64,000 bases of DNA, from contig NC_051063.1 in NCBI RefSeq assembly GCF_004664715.2, positions 114,252,829 to 114,316,828 of the forward strand, written 5' to 3'. Origin of the DNA: Peromyscus leucopus (Eukaryota; Chordata; Mammalia; Rodentia; Cricetidae). Within the stretch, counting starts at the first letter, position 1. Each line of letters starts with the position of its first letter. The notes under the pieces are model-generated. The model saw nothing but the letters and a program-made list of their open reading frames with translations. It was not told the origin of the DNA and searched no databases. The position numbers were made by a program, and so were the translations under genes. Below, piece after piece: positions 24,477-34,948 of the stretch.

Positions 24477-24672
24477 TTTGATCATATTTTTCTTTTCTTT
24501 CTTTTTTTTTTTAAATTTTTCTAGACAGGGTTTCTCTGTGTAACAGCTCTAGCTAGCTTGGACTTTGCTTTGTAAGCCAGGCTGGCCTGGAACTCACAGA
24601 GATTCATCTACCTCTGCCTCCTGAGCGCTGGGATTAAAAGGCATGTATGCACCACCACCCGGCTTTGATCAT
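24477..24672 (-). repeat. B1 SINE, minus strand, with 9-bp duplication
   Basis: The element spans 24486-24663 with tttgatcat on both sides (24477-24485 and 24664-24672). The T-rich start is the reversed A-tail. It splits an L1. Confidence 0.9.
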
Positions 24673-25280
24673 CTATTTTCATATCCTCAAATTCCTTCCA
24701 GATCTCTCTCTTAAAAAGCAAACACACACGTACACACACGCACACACACACACATGCATGCACGCACGCATGCACGCACACGTGCATGTACACAAAGAGT
24801 TCTATTTTATTGGCCAACTACTCCTGAGCACAAGGCCTGCCTTGGAGTGTGCTTGATATACTCAGTGCTCCTCCATTGAAAAAAACTGGTTTTCCCTGTC
24901 GCAGAACCTATCAACAGTAGAAAGCTCTATGGTCAGGCACTTCCCCTTCTCTGTCTTGGGATTTTTGTCTGGCTTGAACCTGTGCAGGTCTAGTGTGTTC
25001 TGTCCCAGTCTCTGTGAGTTCACAGGTGCATCAGCCCTGGTGTGTCTATTGAATGCTGTTTTCTCGAAGTCATCTACCACGTCTGGCTCTTATAATCATT
25101 CTGATTCCTCTTCTACGTAGATTCCTGAGCCTTGAAGGGAAAGATATAATAAAGACATCCCATTTATGGCTGAGTGCTCTACAGTCTCTCTCTGAGTCTC
25201 TGTCTCTCTCTGTTTCTGTCTTTCTATCCACATTGTCCAGTTGTGGATCTCTGTGTTAATTGCCGTCTACTATAAGAAGG

Positions 25281-25888
25281 GTAGAGGGCACGAGTGCTCA
25301 CAGATAAACCCTGGAGAAACCAGGAATCTTAATCATAAAGGGTTGTCTCGTCAATGAGGAAATATATCCCTGTTTTCCACCCAGAAGGCTGGGAGGATGC
25401 TATTAATAACCTGGTGACCTTTCCTATCTGTAGGGCCAGACCTCACCCCAATCCCCCAGAATGCTTATCCCAGATTCTCTCTCTCCCTAGACCTTTATCT
25501 TTCCCTTTGTTTCAGTTGAACCCATCCTTAGGGGAGAGGTCACTTGTACCTTATAGCCTGCTGATCTCCACGCTCAGTCAGACACCATACCAGATCCTAG
25601 GTCCTTAAGCTTTAGGACCCAATGCATGGTAGAGGTCACATTTACTTTGCAAAAGAGTTTTGCTGTAGTCATGCCTTAAGCTTTATTGAGCACATGGGAT
25701 TCAGATCATTGTTATCAGGAAACTTTTCTCCAAAATTGTACTGTACTTAAATATGTCTAAAAATAAACTGGCCTGGTGTCAGACTCCAGAAGTCTGAACT
25801 AGCCCAGCTAAGTTGTATTGAACTGTATTTCTTTCTTGCCTCTCACAGTTCATTTTCCCACCAGCAGTATGGCTTACAGAGGCCTCCA
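25281..25888 (+). mobile_element. LTR-like insertion in the L1
   Basis: About 608 bp interrupt two collinear L1 parts. Near the 3' side it carries taaaaataaactggcctgg, then gactccagaagtctgaac and cccagctaagttgt, an LTR-like R/U5 arrangement. The flanks tataagaag and taatgaag are similar but not identical. Strand is taken from the aataaa signal. Confidence 0.55.
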
Positions 25889-26109
25889 TAATGAAGCTTT
25901 TCTGATGAGGGTTGAGTGATGTTCAGCTCTATGGGGATAGCAATATGTCATTAGGAGTCATTTTATTACTATCTTCATTTAGAAGAATAATAGGAGGAGG
26001 CTGTTCCCCTAGGGCTCATAAAATGCCATTACTATAATGAGTACTAGTAAGCTATGTAAAAGTTGGGTGACTTAGAAGTTGGTCCCAAGCCCTCTGAGGT
26101 GGTGTCTCC

Positions 26110-26425
26110 GTTACAATTTTTTGGAATGACTTAAAGGAGAAATGGTTTGTTTTGTGGCAGGAAGCTATGACAGCAGGTGATTGAGGCAGCTGGCCACACT
26201 ACATCCAGTCAGAAAGCAGAGGAATGGATACTGATGCTTGCCTCACATTCTCCTTTTTATTAGGAGCCGGTCTCCAGCACATAGAATAGTGCCCTCCATG
26301 GCTAAGGTGGGTCTTCTCAACCCAATTAACCTAATCTAGAAAATCCTTCACAGACATGCCCAGAGATTTGTCTCCTAGGTTACTAAAGGTCCTATTAAGC
26401 TGACAATCAAAATTAACTATCACAG
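26110..26425 (-). repeat. Rodent LTR-like repeat, minus strand
   Basis: The order cagctggccacactacatc, gcttgcctcacattctcc, cccaattaacctaatctag and agacatgcccagagattt matches a common rodent repeat. The copy at 59715-60080 is a related type in the same orientation. The family name is uncertain. Confidence 0.55.
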
Positions 26426-27289
26426 ATGATTTGCAAAACTATTATTATCTGATTTTTGCAATAGAACAATTAGTACAGTACACACAAAAAATAGATGGAT
26501 TTTTCAATCATAGAAAATTACTTTGAAGGATTAAAATTTGATCCACCACCTCCTAATCATAACAAAAGTAATCATTTCAGCCCAATTCTGCATTACAAAT
26601 TCAGTGGCTCTCTGCTCCTATCCCTCCCTTTCTTTTGTAATTATTCCCTGTTTCCTAATACTAGGCTTCTTGTTGAATTGCTAATAGAATACAGGAAATG
26701 CCTGAGGAATTTAATTCAGATGTAAATGGAATTATTTGGGTTGTTTCTGTCTCTGCTTTTAAAAAATTATAATATGACACAGTGTGCTAATGCTGAAAGC
26801 CCCACAGATTTCTCAGCTTGACACTTGATTAATTTAGAGGGCTGGTGGTGGGAGGGGGCGCTGGATCTGTGACTGCAGAACCCACCCACACTCCTATGCC
26901 CACAGAGAAAGAGAAATGAAGTCTTTTCAAGACAGCAGCCTGTTTTTGTCCTGCTGATACTTTTTCTTCAGCTCCTTTTTCTTTTCTTTCCTCCTTATTT
27001 TACATAACCTCAACAGGATTATAGTTACAATTCTAAATTTATTTCTGGGTTCAACCTAAGTAGGAATTACACCCAAGGAAGCAGGGTACCACCCTATTGT
27101 TAAGCCATCTCACGGAAATACATTATGATGAAGGAAACACCCACGGGCCTGCACAAAGTGGCATGTACTGACTGCATTAAAAACAAATGGATGATACCTG
27201 TGTGCTTCCTTAGTCTGAAATCTGCAAGTTCCTTTGAAGATAAAATAGGACAAAATGAAAAAATTAATGGCAGTTTATGGAGAAAGCAA
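26426..27289. other. AT-rich intronic sequence, nothing recognised
   Basis: No repeat is recognised. A GC-richer patch at 26840-26920 has no clear identity. Confidence 0.5.
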
Positions 27290-27672
27290 ATTGTTGTAGA
27301 TTGTACCTTAAACGTTTCCCTCAAAAGCTCATGTCTTGTTAAATGATAGGTGTCAGTTGATTGAGATACTGGAAGGTGGTAGTAACTTGAAGAGACAGGG
27401 CCTAGTTGAAAGGCATGCTCCTGAGGGGCATAATAGAACTGTACTGGCCACACCCACAGGCCCTTTCAGTCAACCTTCCTGGCCAAAAGGAAATGAACAG
27501 CTTTGTTCTACTATGTGCTTTTTATCATGATTTCTGCTTCATCATAGACCCAAAGTGACAGGACAAAGCAACCATGGGCTGCAACTATGCAAATGTGGCT
27601 AAAAGGTAGCTTTCTTCCTTAAGAATTTGCTGTCTCAGGTATTTTGCCATAGCAACAGAAAATTAACACATA
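27290..27672 (+). repeat. Old MaLR LTR
   Basis: Blocks in order are caaaagctcatgtcttgtta, gagacagggcctagttga, tatcatgatttctgcttcat, acccaaagtgacaggac and ccatagcaacagaaaattaa. This is the layout of an old MaLR (MLT1/MTE-like) LTR. Confidence 0.65.
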
Positions 27673-28572
27673 ACTGTATTGTGAGCCTCTAACTTTTAAC
27701 ATAATCATTCATATCCTCAAAATCTACTTTGTTTTCTTTGTAGGTTTGCATATCTTATGACATGGATAGTGGAGAGATTGTTGGCCTGTCCATTAGCTCT
27801 TTCAGAGGTAGATATTCTCAAAAGTCTCTTTTAAAATTTCAGATCCTGTGACTCTATAATTCCTCATTCTCTGTTTCTGTGTGCTAGCACAATCATTTGA
27901 CATGACATTTCATAGCCAAAAATGTCACAGTAAATAATTCCAACACCAAATGGATGTTTAGAAAAGCAAAAGTCAGTCCTAGCCCAAGGACATTTGAAAA
28001 GAAATAGAAATAGTCAAATATCAACCAGATATGTACATAAGAGAGAGATGATCATATCTTCATATTCATGAATTTAAATATTTAGAAAAATTTACATCAA
28101 AATATTACTATTAGAGGTATTATGGCTAGGCATAACAATAAGTAATCATTCCCTTCTTTAAACCTTCCTATATGTCTGGATCCCACAATAGAAATATAAA
28201 TTTTATATTAATATTTACTTCAGGTTATATTAACATTCAAACCCAGAAATTCAAGGAGAATAGACTCAGACCAGTAAGGCCTCTCTGGCTTTGCTTATCC
28301 CTCAGTACATTTCTACATCACATGTGATCATCTTTGGAAAAATTAATATAACAATTTCATGAACTATCGTGACACTTGGGAAGTTCTGTCTGTCCAGCTT
28401 GGGATGAAGGAGGTGATACTTCTCTAGTTTAGGGTCCTTTCCAACTCTGCCTATGACTACTCACTAATCTTAGCATCCTAAAAAAAAATCATTTTGAAAG
28501 TCACTGTAATTGAACAATATTACTTTTTTGTGGGGAGAGGGCTGCACCTATATTTGGAAACCACTGCGGAGC

Positions 28573-28573
<1 letters not shown>
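27673..28573. other. AT-rich intronic sequence, nothing recognised
   Basis: No repeat or exon is recognised. Confidence 0.5.
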
Positions 28574-28620
<47 letters not shown>

Positions 28621-28770
28621 TCCTTTTATATACCAACCCCTGTTTCCTCTCCCTCCTTTTCTCCTGCTCCCCCCCTCCCGCTCCCATCCCACCCCCATCC
28701 CCTCCTCATAGAGGGAAAGGCCTCTCTTGGGTAGTCAACACAGGCTGTCACACCATACAACATTACCTTT
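28574..28770 (-). repeat. (ATT)n plus L1 3' UTR, minus strand
   Basis: A (TTA)n run at 28574-28621 is the reversed tail of an L1 3' UTR fragment. That fragment reads on the plus strand tataccaacccctgtttcc, a C-rich tract, then gagggaaaggcctctcttgg. Confidence 0.7.
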
Positions 28771-29576
28771 TAAGCAAGATTAGATGGTGGTTTCTTCATC
28801 ATTTATAACTTCATTTTGACATGAGCAAACCACCTGAAAAGCATGTCTTAAAAGTATTCATTACAAAGCCAAATTGTTATTTTGCATAGAGTCTTCTCGG
28901 TATTTTCAAGCTATTTTAATTTTCCACAGCCATCACAAAAGCCCACGACGGTAAAGCATTTCTTTGGATTAATAGGAGTATGTTGTTTTTATATAACCAA
29001 TTTTCTTATTAAGATATAAATTTCTCCAAAAGCCTATGGGAACCTACAGCACAGATGCAGCAGCAGATGTGACACATTGGACAGCTGATCTGATGTCACA
29101 ACTCAGGAAATACTATAAACTCATCATGTGCTCCAAGTAATTGGAATGACAGCAAGACAACAGGAAAACACCTTCCAGCCACACACTACAGCCGATAGAG
29201 CCAGAGCACGGATTCCTAACTTTAGTACAAGCCTCACTATAATCTTCGTTTGCTCCGCTAGTTATCTCAAAGAAGAGATGAGGAAAAAGGATTCCATTGG
29301 ATAATAAATGAATGTGCTGCTTGTCTCCTGGGAGGCTAATTTGATACATTGGAAACAAAACTTTAAAATATTTAAGATGAACAAATATCATGTAAAATCC
29401 TTTTTAAGCAGAGAAATTGTCTCCACATAGAAAACCCACATCATCAAAAGAGCAAGATATCTCAAATTTTAAAGCACAAATATATATTTACTATGTTTTT
29501 CTGTACAGATATAAAAACATCATTTGTATTTTACACTCCTTTAATTTTCATTGTTTTAATTAATTTTTTTTAACCT
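28771..29576. other. AT-rich intronic sequence, nothing recognised
   Basis: A minus-strand open frame at 29113-29391 shows no similarity I recognise and no splice context. Confidence 0.45.
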
Positions 29577-29735
29577 TTCAGCCACATGGTGATGGCATAC
29601 ACCTTTAATTACAGCATTCAGGAGGCAAAGGCAGGTGGATGTCTTTAGTTCAAGCCCAGCCTTGTCTGCAGAGCGAGTTCCAGGACAGCCAGGGCTACAC
29701 AGAGAAATTGTGTCTTGAAAAACAAAAATAAAATT
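29577..29735 (+). repeat. B1 SINE
   Basis: cagccacatggtgatggcat, gttccaggacagccagggct and cacagagaaattgtgtcttg are B1 blocks. It ends in an A-rich tail. Confidence 0.85.
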
Positions 29736-30413
29736 AATTTTTGAAAATTTCACACATGAGCACCTTATTTACATCATTACTTCTTTTTTAATTAAGAAAT
29801 TTTTTATTCATTTTACATACCAAATCACAGATCCCCTCTTCCCTCCTCCTGCCCCTTCAACCTCCCCCCACAACCTAACCCCATTCCCTCCTACAAGAAG
29901 GTAAGGCATCCCATTGGGAGTCAGCAGAGCCTGGTACATTCAGTAGAGGCAAGTCCAAGCTCCTCCCCCTGCCTCAAGGCTGTGCAAGGTGTCCCACCAT
30001 AGTTAATGGGCTCCAAAAAGCCAGCTTATACACCAGGGATGGATCCTGATCCTACTGCCAAGTGGCCCCTTAAGTAGATCAAGCTACACAACTGTCTCAC
30101 TTATGCAGAGGGCCTAGTCTAGTCCCATGGAGGCTCCATGGGTGTTGGTCTAAAATTCATAAATTCCCACTAGTTTGGTTTGGTTGTCTCTGTAGGTTTC
30201 CCCATCATGATTTTGATGCCCCTAACCAGACTACAACCCACAGCTCCAGAGAAGCTAGCTAACAAGAAGGGCCTTAAGAGGGACCCCTGGATCACTCTGG
30301 GAAGGGGAAACAGAGGTCTCCATGAGTAAACTGAAGATGGAGGGGAGAGGTGAGAATAGAGGGTAGGGAGTGGGGGATGAGAACATAAGGGAATGGGGTG
30401 GTTGAGCTGGAAA

Positions 30414-30837
30414 TGTGGTGGTAATCTAATTGTACTGAAATATTATTTTGATTGTATGTTAATAAATAAAGTTATCCGGGGGTCAGAGCTATTAGAGCCA
30501 TAGCAAGAGTGTGGCAGTGGTGGCACACGCCTTTAATCCCATAGATCTCTGTGTGTTCAGGGATATAGCCAGCATTGGAGACATATGCCTTTAAGACCTA
30601 GGGGGCTGTACATTCAGACAGTGACGAGGCAGTCACGTGTTTGAGTTTACAACCAATGAGAAGGCAGAACAACATACTATTAAAAAAAAAATGAACAGAC
30701 AGGAAGTAGGTCTCTTTCGCGAAGCTGGGACAGCAGGAGGAAGGGTGAGATTTTAGCTCTGAGCTCTGACCTCTCGGCTTTCTCTTTTACATTGTTTCTG
30801 TGTTTCTTATTTAATAAGACGGTTGGTTACATCAACA
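30414..30837 (+). mobile_element. 5' LTR of the Tgfbr1-carrying ERV
   Basis: It starts TGTGGTGGTAATC and ends ttacatcaaca. It contains a B1-like patch (ggtggcacacgcctttaatc) and an aataaataaag signal. Two bases later a primer-binding site begins. It is the same LTR type as the solo copy at 36869-37325. Confidence 0.8.
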
Positions 30838-30839
30838 TC

Positions 30840-30857
30840 TGGCGCCCAACGTTCGTG
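30840..30857 (+). other. Retroviral primer-binding site (tRNA-Lys type)
   Basis: TGGCGCCCAACG at 30840-30851 is the start of the tRNA-Lys primer site shared by many class II retroviruses. The following bases (ttcgtg) no longer match. Its position two bases after the LTR end confirms the LTR call. Confidence 0.88.
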
Positions 30858-30929
30858 TTACGAATTCATGAAAAAGCTGTTTGACTGTGGCCTTGTGAGC
30901 CCCAGCTCAGGCCCAAGCTACACTCAGCC

Positions 30930-31020
30930 GGTTGTGGTGGCGCACGCCAGTAGGATTTGCTGAAGGAGACAGAGGCAGGAGGATCCCAAGTTTGAGGCCG
31001 GCCTAGGAGGCTTGTGAGAA
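30930..31020 (+). repeat. B1-like segment in the ERV leader
   Basis: gccggttgtggtggcgcacg, gagacagaggcaggaggatc and gtttgaggccggcctagg resemble B1, with an altered middle. It has no own tail or duplication, so it seems to be part of the ERV leader. Confidence 0.6.
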
Positions 31021-31058
31021 GCTTTAGCCCGGACTGAACCACAAACAGTGGTGGGACC

Positions 31059-31344
31059 ATGGAAGCAGTGGTTACTGCTCCACATTGCCAGCTCCTTCTC
31101 ATCATGTTGGTGACTGCAGTGATGCTGCTACCAGGGACGAAGGGTTTACTGCTGTTGTTTCAGAGAAGAATTGCCAGGACCATCGTGCTACAAGAAAGCA
31201 TCGGCAAAGGTCAGTTTGGAAAAGTTTGGCAAGACAAATGGGGGGGAGAAATTGTTGTGAAGATTTTCTGTTCTAGGGAAGAATGTTCATGGTTCCGAGA
31301 GACAGACATTTATCAGACTGTGATTGCTTCAAACCACAGAGGAG

Positions 31345-31381
<37 letters not shown>

Positions 31382-31394
31382 CATGGAACCATGA
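31059..31394 (+). pseudogene. Tgfbr1: Captured Tgfbr1 (TGF-beta receptor type 1) fragment inside an ERV
   Basis: An open frame of 111 codons starts at an ATG in a gggaccATGG context like that of Tgfbr1. Residues 1 to about 29 (MEAVVTAP, a Leu-rich core, LLPG) match the receptor signal peptide. The next residues jump to the end of the GS region and the kinase start ([19 protein letters not shown], then VVKIF and [12 protein letters not shown]). Ectodomain, membrane segment and the TTSGSGSG core are missing. The glycine loop and the VAVK-type lysine are kept. After IYQTV the frame skips to an activation-segment-like ASNHRGG, then into an A30 run (31347-31376). No HRD or DFG motif exists, so no kinase activity is expected. 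The ALK5-like residues QESIGKG and NHR favour Tgfbr1 over Acvr1b. It lies between a retroviral primer site and a 3' LTR. Either the ERV captured host mRNA, or a retrocopy landed in the ERV. Confidence 0.8.
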
Positions 31395-32142
31395 CCACAC
31401 CTAACAGCAACTTTGAAATCTTCAAAAGGACTATGGTAAAGCCATTAAGCTGATTAACACCACAGAAAGATCTGCTTTGGACTACAAACTGCTTAGGACA
31501 ATTTTGAGATGGCTAGCTGAGATGATCCAGCCTGACAGACTACTTGAACAAGGACTTGAAACAAGCCCTGAACTTTCCTATTATGCAGAGACTGGACAAA
31601 CGATACAGGACTTGATGATTAACCCCAAAATTTTCTTTTCAAGATTCCCTAAAGATATCTTCACCCCTAGAAAGCAAAAAGAAAAAGAGAATATAGATAT
31701 GAGATAGATCATCGAATCTACTCTGAGAAAAAAGATAAAGAAATAATAGGATAAATAGGTGGATCATTGAATCTACACTGAAGAAAAAGGGGAAGATATA
31801 AAAATGACAAAAGGTAGACTAATGAATCTATTATGAAAAGAAAAAAGAGAAAATATGGACATGATAAGATAAAAAGGGAGATTATGGAATCTAGTTTTAA
31901 AAAGGAACTACTTGTTTTAAATAAGATAAGTAATGAAAATTTTTTGGTCTGAGTTTATCAGATGTTACTGGACTGGACATTGTTAATATATATATAATGG
32001 AGTTTTTATCTGAATCTGTCAAATGTTAATGGACTAGACATCATTAATGTAATTTTTGGCTGTATATATTGTATATGCTTATTGGATAGTTTTTCTTGTA
32101 TTAGTTATAAGCTTTTTTAATTTTAGACAAAAAGAGAGGAGA
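31395..32142 (+). mobile_element. ERV 3' internal region with polypurine tract
   Basis: A-rich, mostly non-coding sequence follows. The first 50 bases (tgcatggaaccatg, tttgaaatcttcaaaagg) may still be decayed Tgfbr1 kinase sequence. An open frame at 31477-31707 has no domain I recognise. Three imperfect repeats of gaatctactctgagaaaa type occur at 31710-31900. The purine run aaaaagagaggaga ends at 32142, exactly before the 3' LTR, as expected of a polypurine tract. Confidence 0.65.
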
Positions 32143-32670
32143 TGTGGTGGTATTGTGTTCCCCAAAATATTGTGTACCTTAATAAATTTATCTGGGGTCA
32201 GAGAACAGACAGCCACTAGATACAAAGGCTAGAAAATGGTGGCACTCACACCTTTAGTCCTAGCATTCCAGAGATAGAAATTCCTCTGGATCTCTGTGAG
32301 TTCAAGGCCACATTGGAAACAGCCAAGCATGGTGACACGCCTTTAATCCCAGAAAGCCAGCCTTTAATCCCAGGGAGTGGTGGTAGAAAGCAAAAAGATA
32401 TATAAGGCGTGAGGGCCAGAAACTAGAAGCATTTGACTGGTTAAGCATGTGGCTGGTTAAGCTTTCAGACTATGGAGCAACACAGTTCAGCTGAGATTCA
32501 TTCTGGATGAGGACTCAGAGGCCTCCAGTCTGAGGAGACAAGACCAGCTGAGGATCCGGCGAGGTGAGATAGCTGTGGCTTGTTCTGTCTCTCTGATCTA
32601 CCAGCATGGACCCCAATAACTGGCCTTGGGTTTGATTTTGTTAATAAGAACTTTTAAGATTCATGCTACA
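32143..32670 (+). mobile_element. 3' LTR of the ERV, different subfamily from the 5' LTR
   Basis: It starts TGTGGTGGTATTG and ends catgctaca. It carries cttaataaatttatctgggg and embedded B1-like text (cacgcctttaatcccag). It shares general layout with the 5' LTR but differs along most of its length and is about 100 bp longer. L1 sequence resumes right after it. Confidence 0.78.
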
Positions 32671-33052
32671 AGGGATGGAATGGGAGAGCAATGAAAGAGA
32701 TACCATGACAGAGGGAGACATCATGAGGATAAAGAGAAACCAGGTGCTAGGGAAGTTCCCAGGAATCCACAAGGGTGGCCCTAGCTTAGACTACTAGCAA
32801 TAGTGGAGAGGATGCCTGAACTGGCTTACCCCAGTAATTAGATCAGTGAACACACTAACTGTCATCATAGAGCCTTTCTCCAGTAACTGATGGAAGCAGA
32901 TGCAGAGATCCACAGCCTAACACCAGGCTGAGCTCCAAGAGTCCAATCATTACTTCTTTATACATACATGCATTATGGTTTTATGCCAGCCAAGTTTTCT
33001 AATATAAAAATCAAAATAAAGCAGAACATTAAATTAAGATGTTTTTCTTCTG

Positions 33053-33217
33053 TGTTATATGTGAGAGCCTGCATGACACACATGCGCAGGTGCCTGGCCA
33101 GAAGAGGGCATCAGAATCCCAGGAACTGGAGTTACCAGTGATGGTGAAGCACCTGATTTGAGTGCACTAACTCAGGCAGCAAGTGTTCTTAACTGGTGAG
33201 ACATCTCTCCAGTTCAT
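33053..33217 (-). repeat. B2/B3-type SINE, minus strand
   Basis: On the plus strand it shows gcctggccagaagagggcat, ccaggaactggagttaccag and cttaactggtgagacatctc, the reversed B2-superfamily order. Confidence 0.75.
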
Positions 33218-34160
33218 AGAACACTGTCAAGAAAGGAAAGTCCAAAACTGTGGATCATGTGCTATAGATGTTCAGTAACCGAGTTATAAGAAAATCAATG
33301 TATATGAAAAAAATGATCTGTTCTCACAATGGTGACCATAAGTCCCAAGTTCAAATATCAAAACTGAATCTAAAAAGAATGCATGGGTGTATTATCTACC
33401 CAAAAGACGGGGCAACTATGTGCTCACACACTGCTTCTAACCTCAAATAAATATCCCTTTTTGCTCCTAAACAGAACATTAATTTTGATTTTTAGAGTCT
33501 AAATTCTTGTCACCACACTGAAAAATAGTGACCAGTTTTTTTTAACTAATTGACAAAGGTATTTAAATTCTCATTTACTGCACTATGTCTCCTAGACAAA
33601 TCAAAATTCACATGATTGAAGAGCAGTTTCCTAGGAAATGGAACAGTCTTTTAAAATTTAAATTGCAGAATTAATTGTCTTCAAAATATTTCTCCATTCT
33701 TTAAGAGATCAAAATAACTGTCTCTTCTACAAAGGTTCTAGGACAGCTTATTGGGGAAGGGATAATCTTTTTAAAAAATTGAGCTGACACTTCTGAAGAT
33801 CAATCTCTAGGAAATAAAATGAAAAGAATCTTGATCCTACTACATTACATATACAAAACTTGATTCCAAATGGGTCTTGTCCTAAATGGAAGAAATAAAA
33901 GTATAAAATGTCTAGAAGAAAACAGTCTCATTAAATCAGGCTAGAGAAGCATTCTTAGTGATGGTGACAAAAGCTTGAGTCATGAGGTGTGTGTGACTTA
34001 ATAAAATATAAGCAATTTTTAAATTGTTACAATTTTTAAAATAAATTTCAAGCTCAACATTGAGGGAAATATTTATAAATCAGATATTTGAAAAAGCTAT
34101 ACTTGTATCTAAAATTAAAAAAAAAATACTTACTATGAAGATAGGCAGACCTATTTATAA
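33218..34160. other. AT-rich sequence, possible weak L1 ORF2 relic
   Basis: The part 33800-34000 (caaatgggtcttgtcctaaa, tctagaagaaaacagtc) vaguely follows L1 ORF2. The rest is unassigned. Confidence 0.35.
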
Positions 34161-34948
34161 GTAGGTGTGGTGGTTTGAATGAAAATGCCCCCATAGGAAG
34201 TGGCACTTTTAGGAAGTGTGGCCTTGCTGGAATGGGTGTGGCCCTGTTGAAGGAAGTATGTCATTGGGGATGGGCTTTGAGTTTTTCAAATACTTAAGCC
34301 AGGTCCAATGTCACTTTCTCTTCACGCTTCCTTCAGATCTTAATGTAGGACTATCAGCTACTTCCCCAGCACCATGTCTGCCTGAATGTGGCCATGCTTC
34401 CTGCCATGATGACATGGACTAAACCTCTGAACTGTAAGCCAGCCCCAATCAAATGTTTTTCTTTAGAAGAGTTGCTGTGGGTCTCTCAGTCAGCAATACA
34501 GACCACAGACATCCTCATGGCCCTCGATGGTAACATGGTCAGTTTTCTTTAAGAGGCTGGCACCTGAACTTTGACCACGCTCCAGTGAGTATATGGGCAA
34601 CATAAAGTTGACCTTTTAAAATCTATTTCTTCTTCTTCTTCTTCTTCTTCTTCTTCTTCTTCTTCTTCTTCTTCTTCTTCTTCTTCTTCTTCTTCTTCTT
34701 CTTCTTCTTCTTTTTCTTCTTCTTCTTCTTCTTCTCCTCCTCCTCCTCCTCCTCCTCCTCCTTCTTCTTCTTTTTTTGAAGGGAGGGTCACAAGGATTGG
34801 GGATAGCAGACCTGAGAGGACTGGGAAGTGAGTGTGCTTGGGGTTCGTGATGTGAAATTTCCAAATAATCAAAAATATTGTGGCGGGGGAGACTTTCTAT
34901 GGTCATAGTGTCTTTCCACAGCAAAAGAAACCCTAACTAAAATGTAGG
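34161..34948 (+). repeat. MaLR LTR (MT/ORR1 type) with 5-bp duplication, split by L1
   Basis: The LTR starts TGTGGTGGTTTGAATG at 34166 and ends near 34943 (aaaccctaactaaaa). It is flanked by GTAGG (34161-34165 and 34944-34948). A 5-bp duplication fits this class. The body holds catgtctgcctgaatgtggc and aaacctctgaactgtaagcc. It is interrupted at about 34478-34893. Confidence 0.82.
34478..34893 (+). repeat. L1 3' UTR fragment with long (CTT)n/(CTC)n tract
   Basis: ctgaactttgaccacgctcc, agtgagtatatgggcaacat and gacctgagaggactgggaag are L1 3' UTR blocks. They surround a pure pyrimidine tract at 34626-34777 with (CTT)n passing into (CTC)n and back. Poly-Glu and poly-Arg open frames on the minus strand are by-products. 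Confidence 0.7.

Larger units (their letters stand above)
24462..26100 (-). repeat. L1 3' region, minus strand, with nested B1 and LTR
   Basis: The segments 24664-25280 and 25889-26085 are collinear parts of one minus-strand L1 3' UTR. The same sequence type recurs at 63285-64000 (ggccaactattcctgggc, gagtgtggttaatac, gaacctgtgctgg, tccttgaacagtaagg). A CA/CACG-rich microsatellite lies at about 24725-24795. Confidence 0.72.
29773..32959 (-). mobile_element. L1 insertion with 5' inversion, 14-bp duplication and nested ERV
   Basis: The same 14-bp sequence atcattacttcttt lies at 29773-29786 and 32946-32959. Between them, 29787 to about 30224 is minus-strand L1 3' UTR beginning with its reversed A/T-rich tail. 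From there to 30413, and again 32671-32945, the L1 text is in plus orientation and lies upstream in the L1 map (compare 62110-62580). This is the classic product of twin priming. An ERV (30414-32670) later split the inverted part. Confidence 0.88.

Noticed and set aside
28494..28808. Poly-Tyr, poly-Ile and poly-Asn open frames
   Set aside because: By-products of the (ATT)n run.
31347..31376. A30 run as the tail of an independent Tgfbr1 retrocopy
   Set aside because: Not fully excluded. The run lies where Tgfbr1 has a short A-run after NHRVGT, and downstream text (catgg, tttgaa-cttcaaa) may still follow Tgfbr1, so I prefer expansion of an existing A-run.
31477..31707. 76-codon frame in the ERV as a viral gene
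   Set aside because: No recognisable retroviral domain; too short, and lying in the A-rich 3' internal region.
34549..34924. Poly-Glu and poly-Arg open frames
   Set aside because: Produced by the (CTT)n/(CTC)n tract read on the minus strand; not genes.
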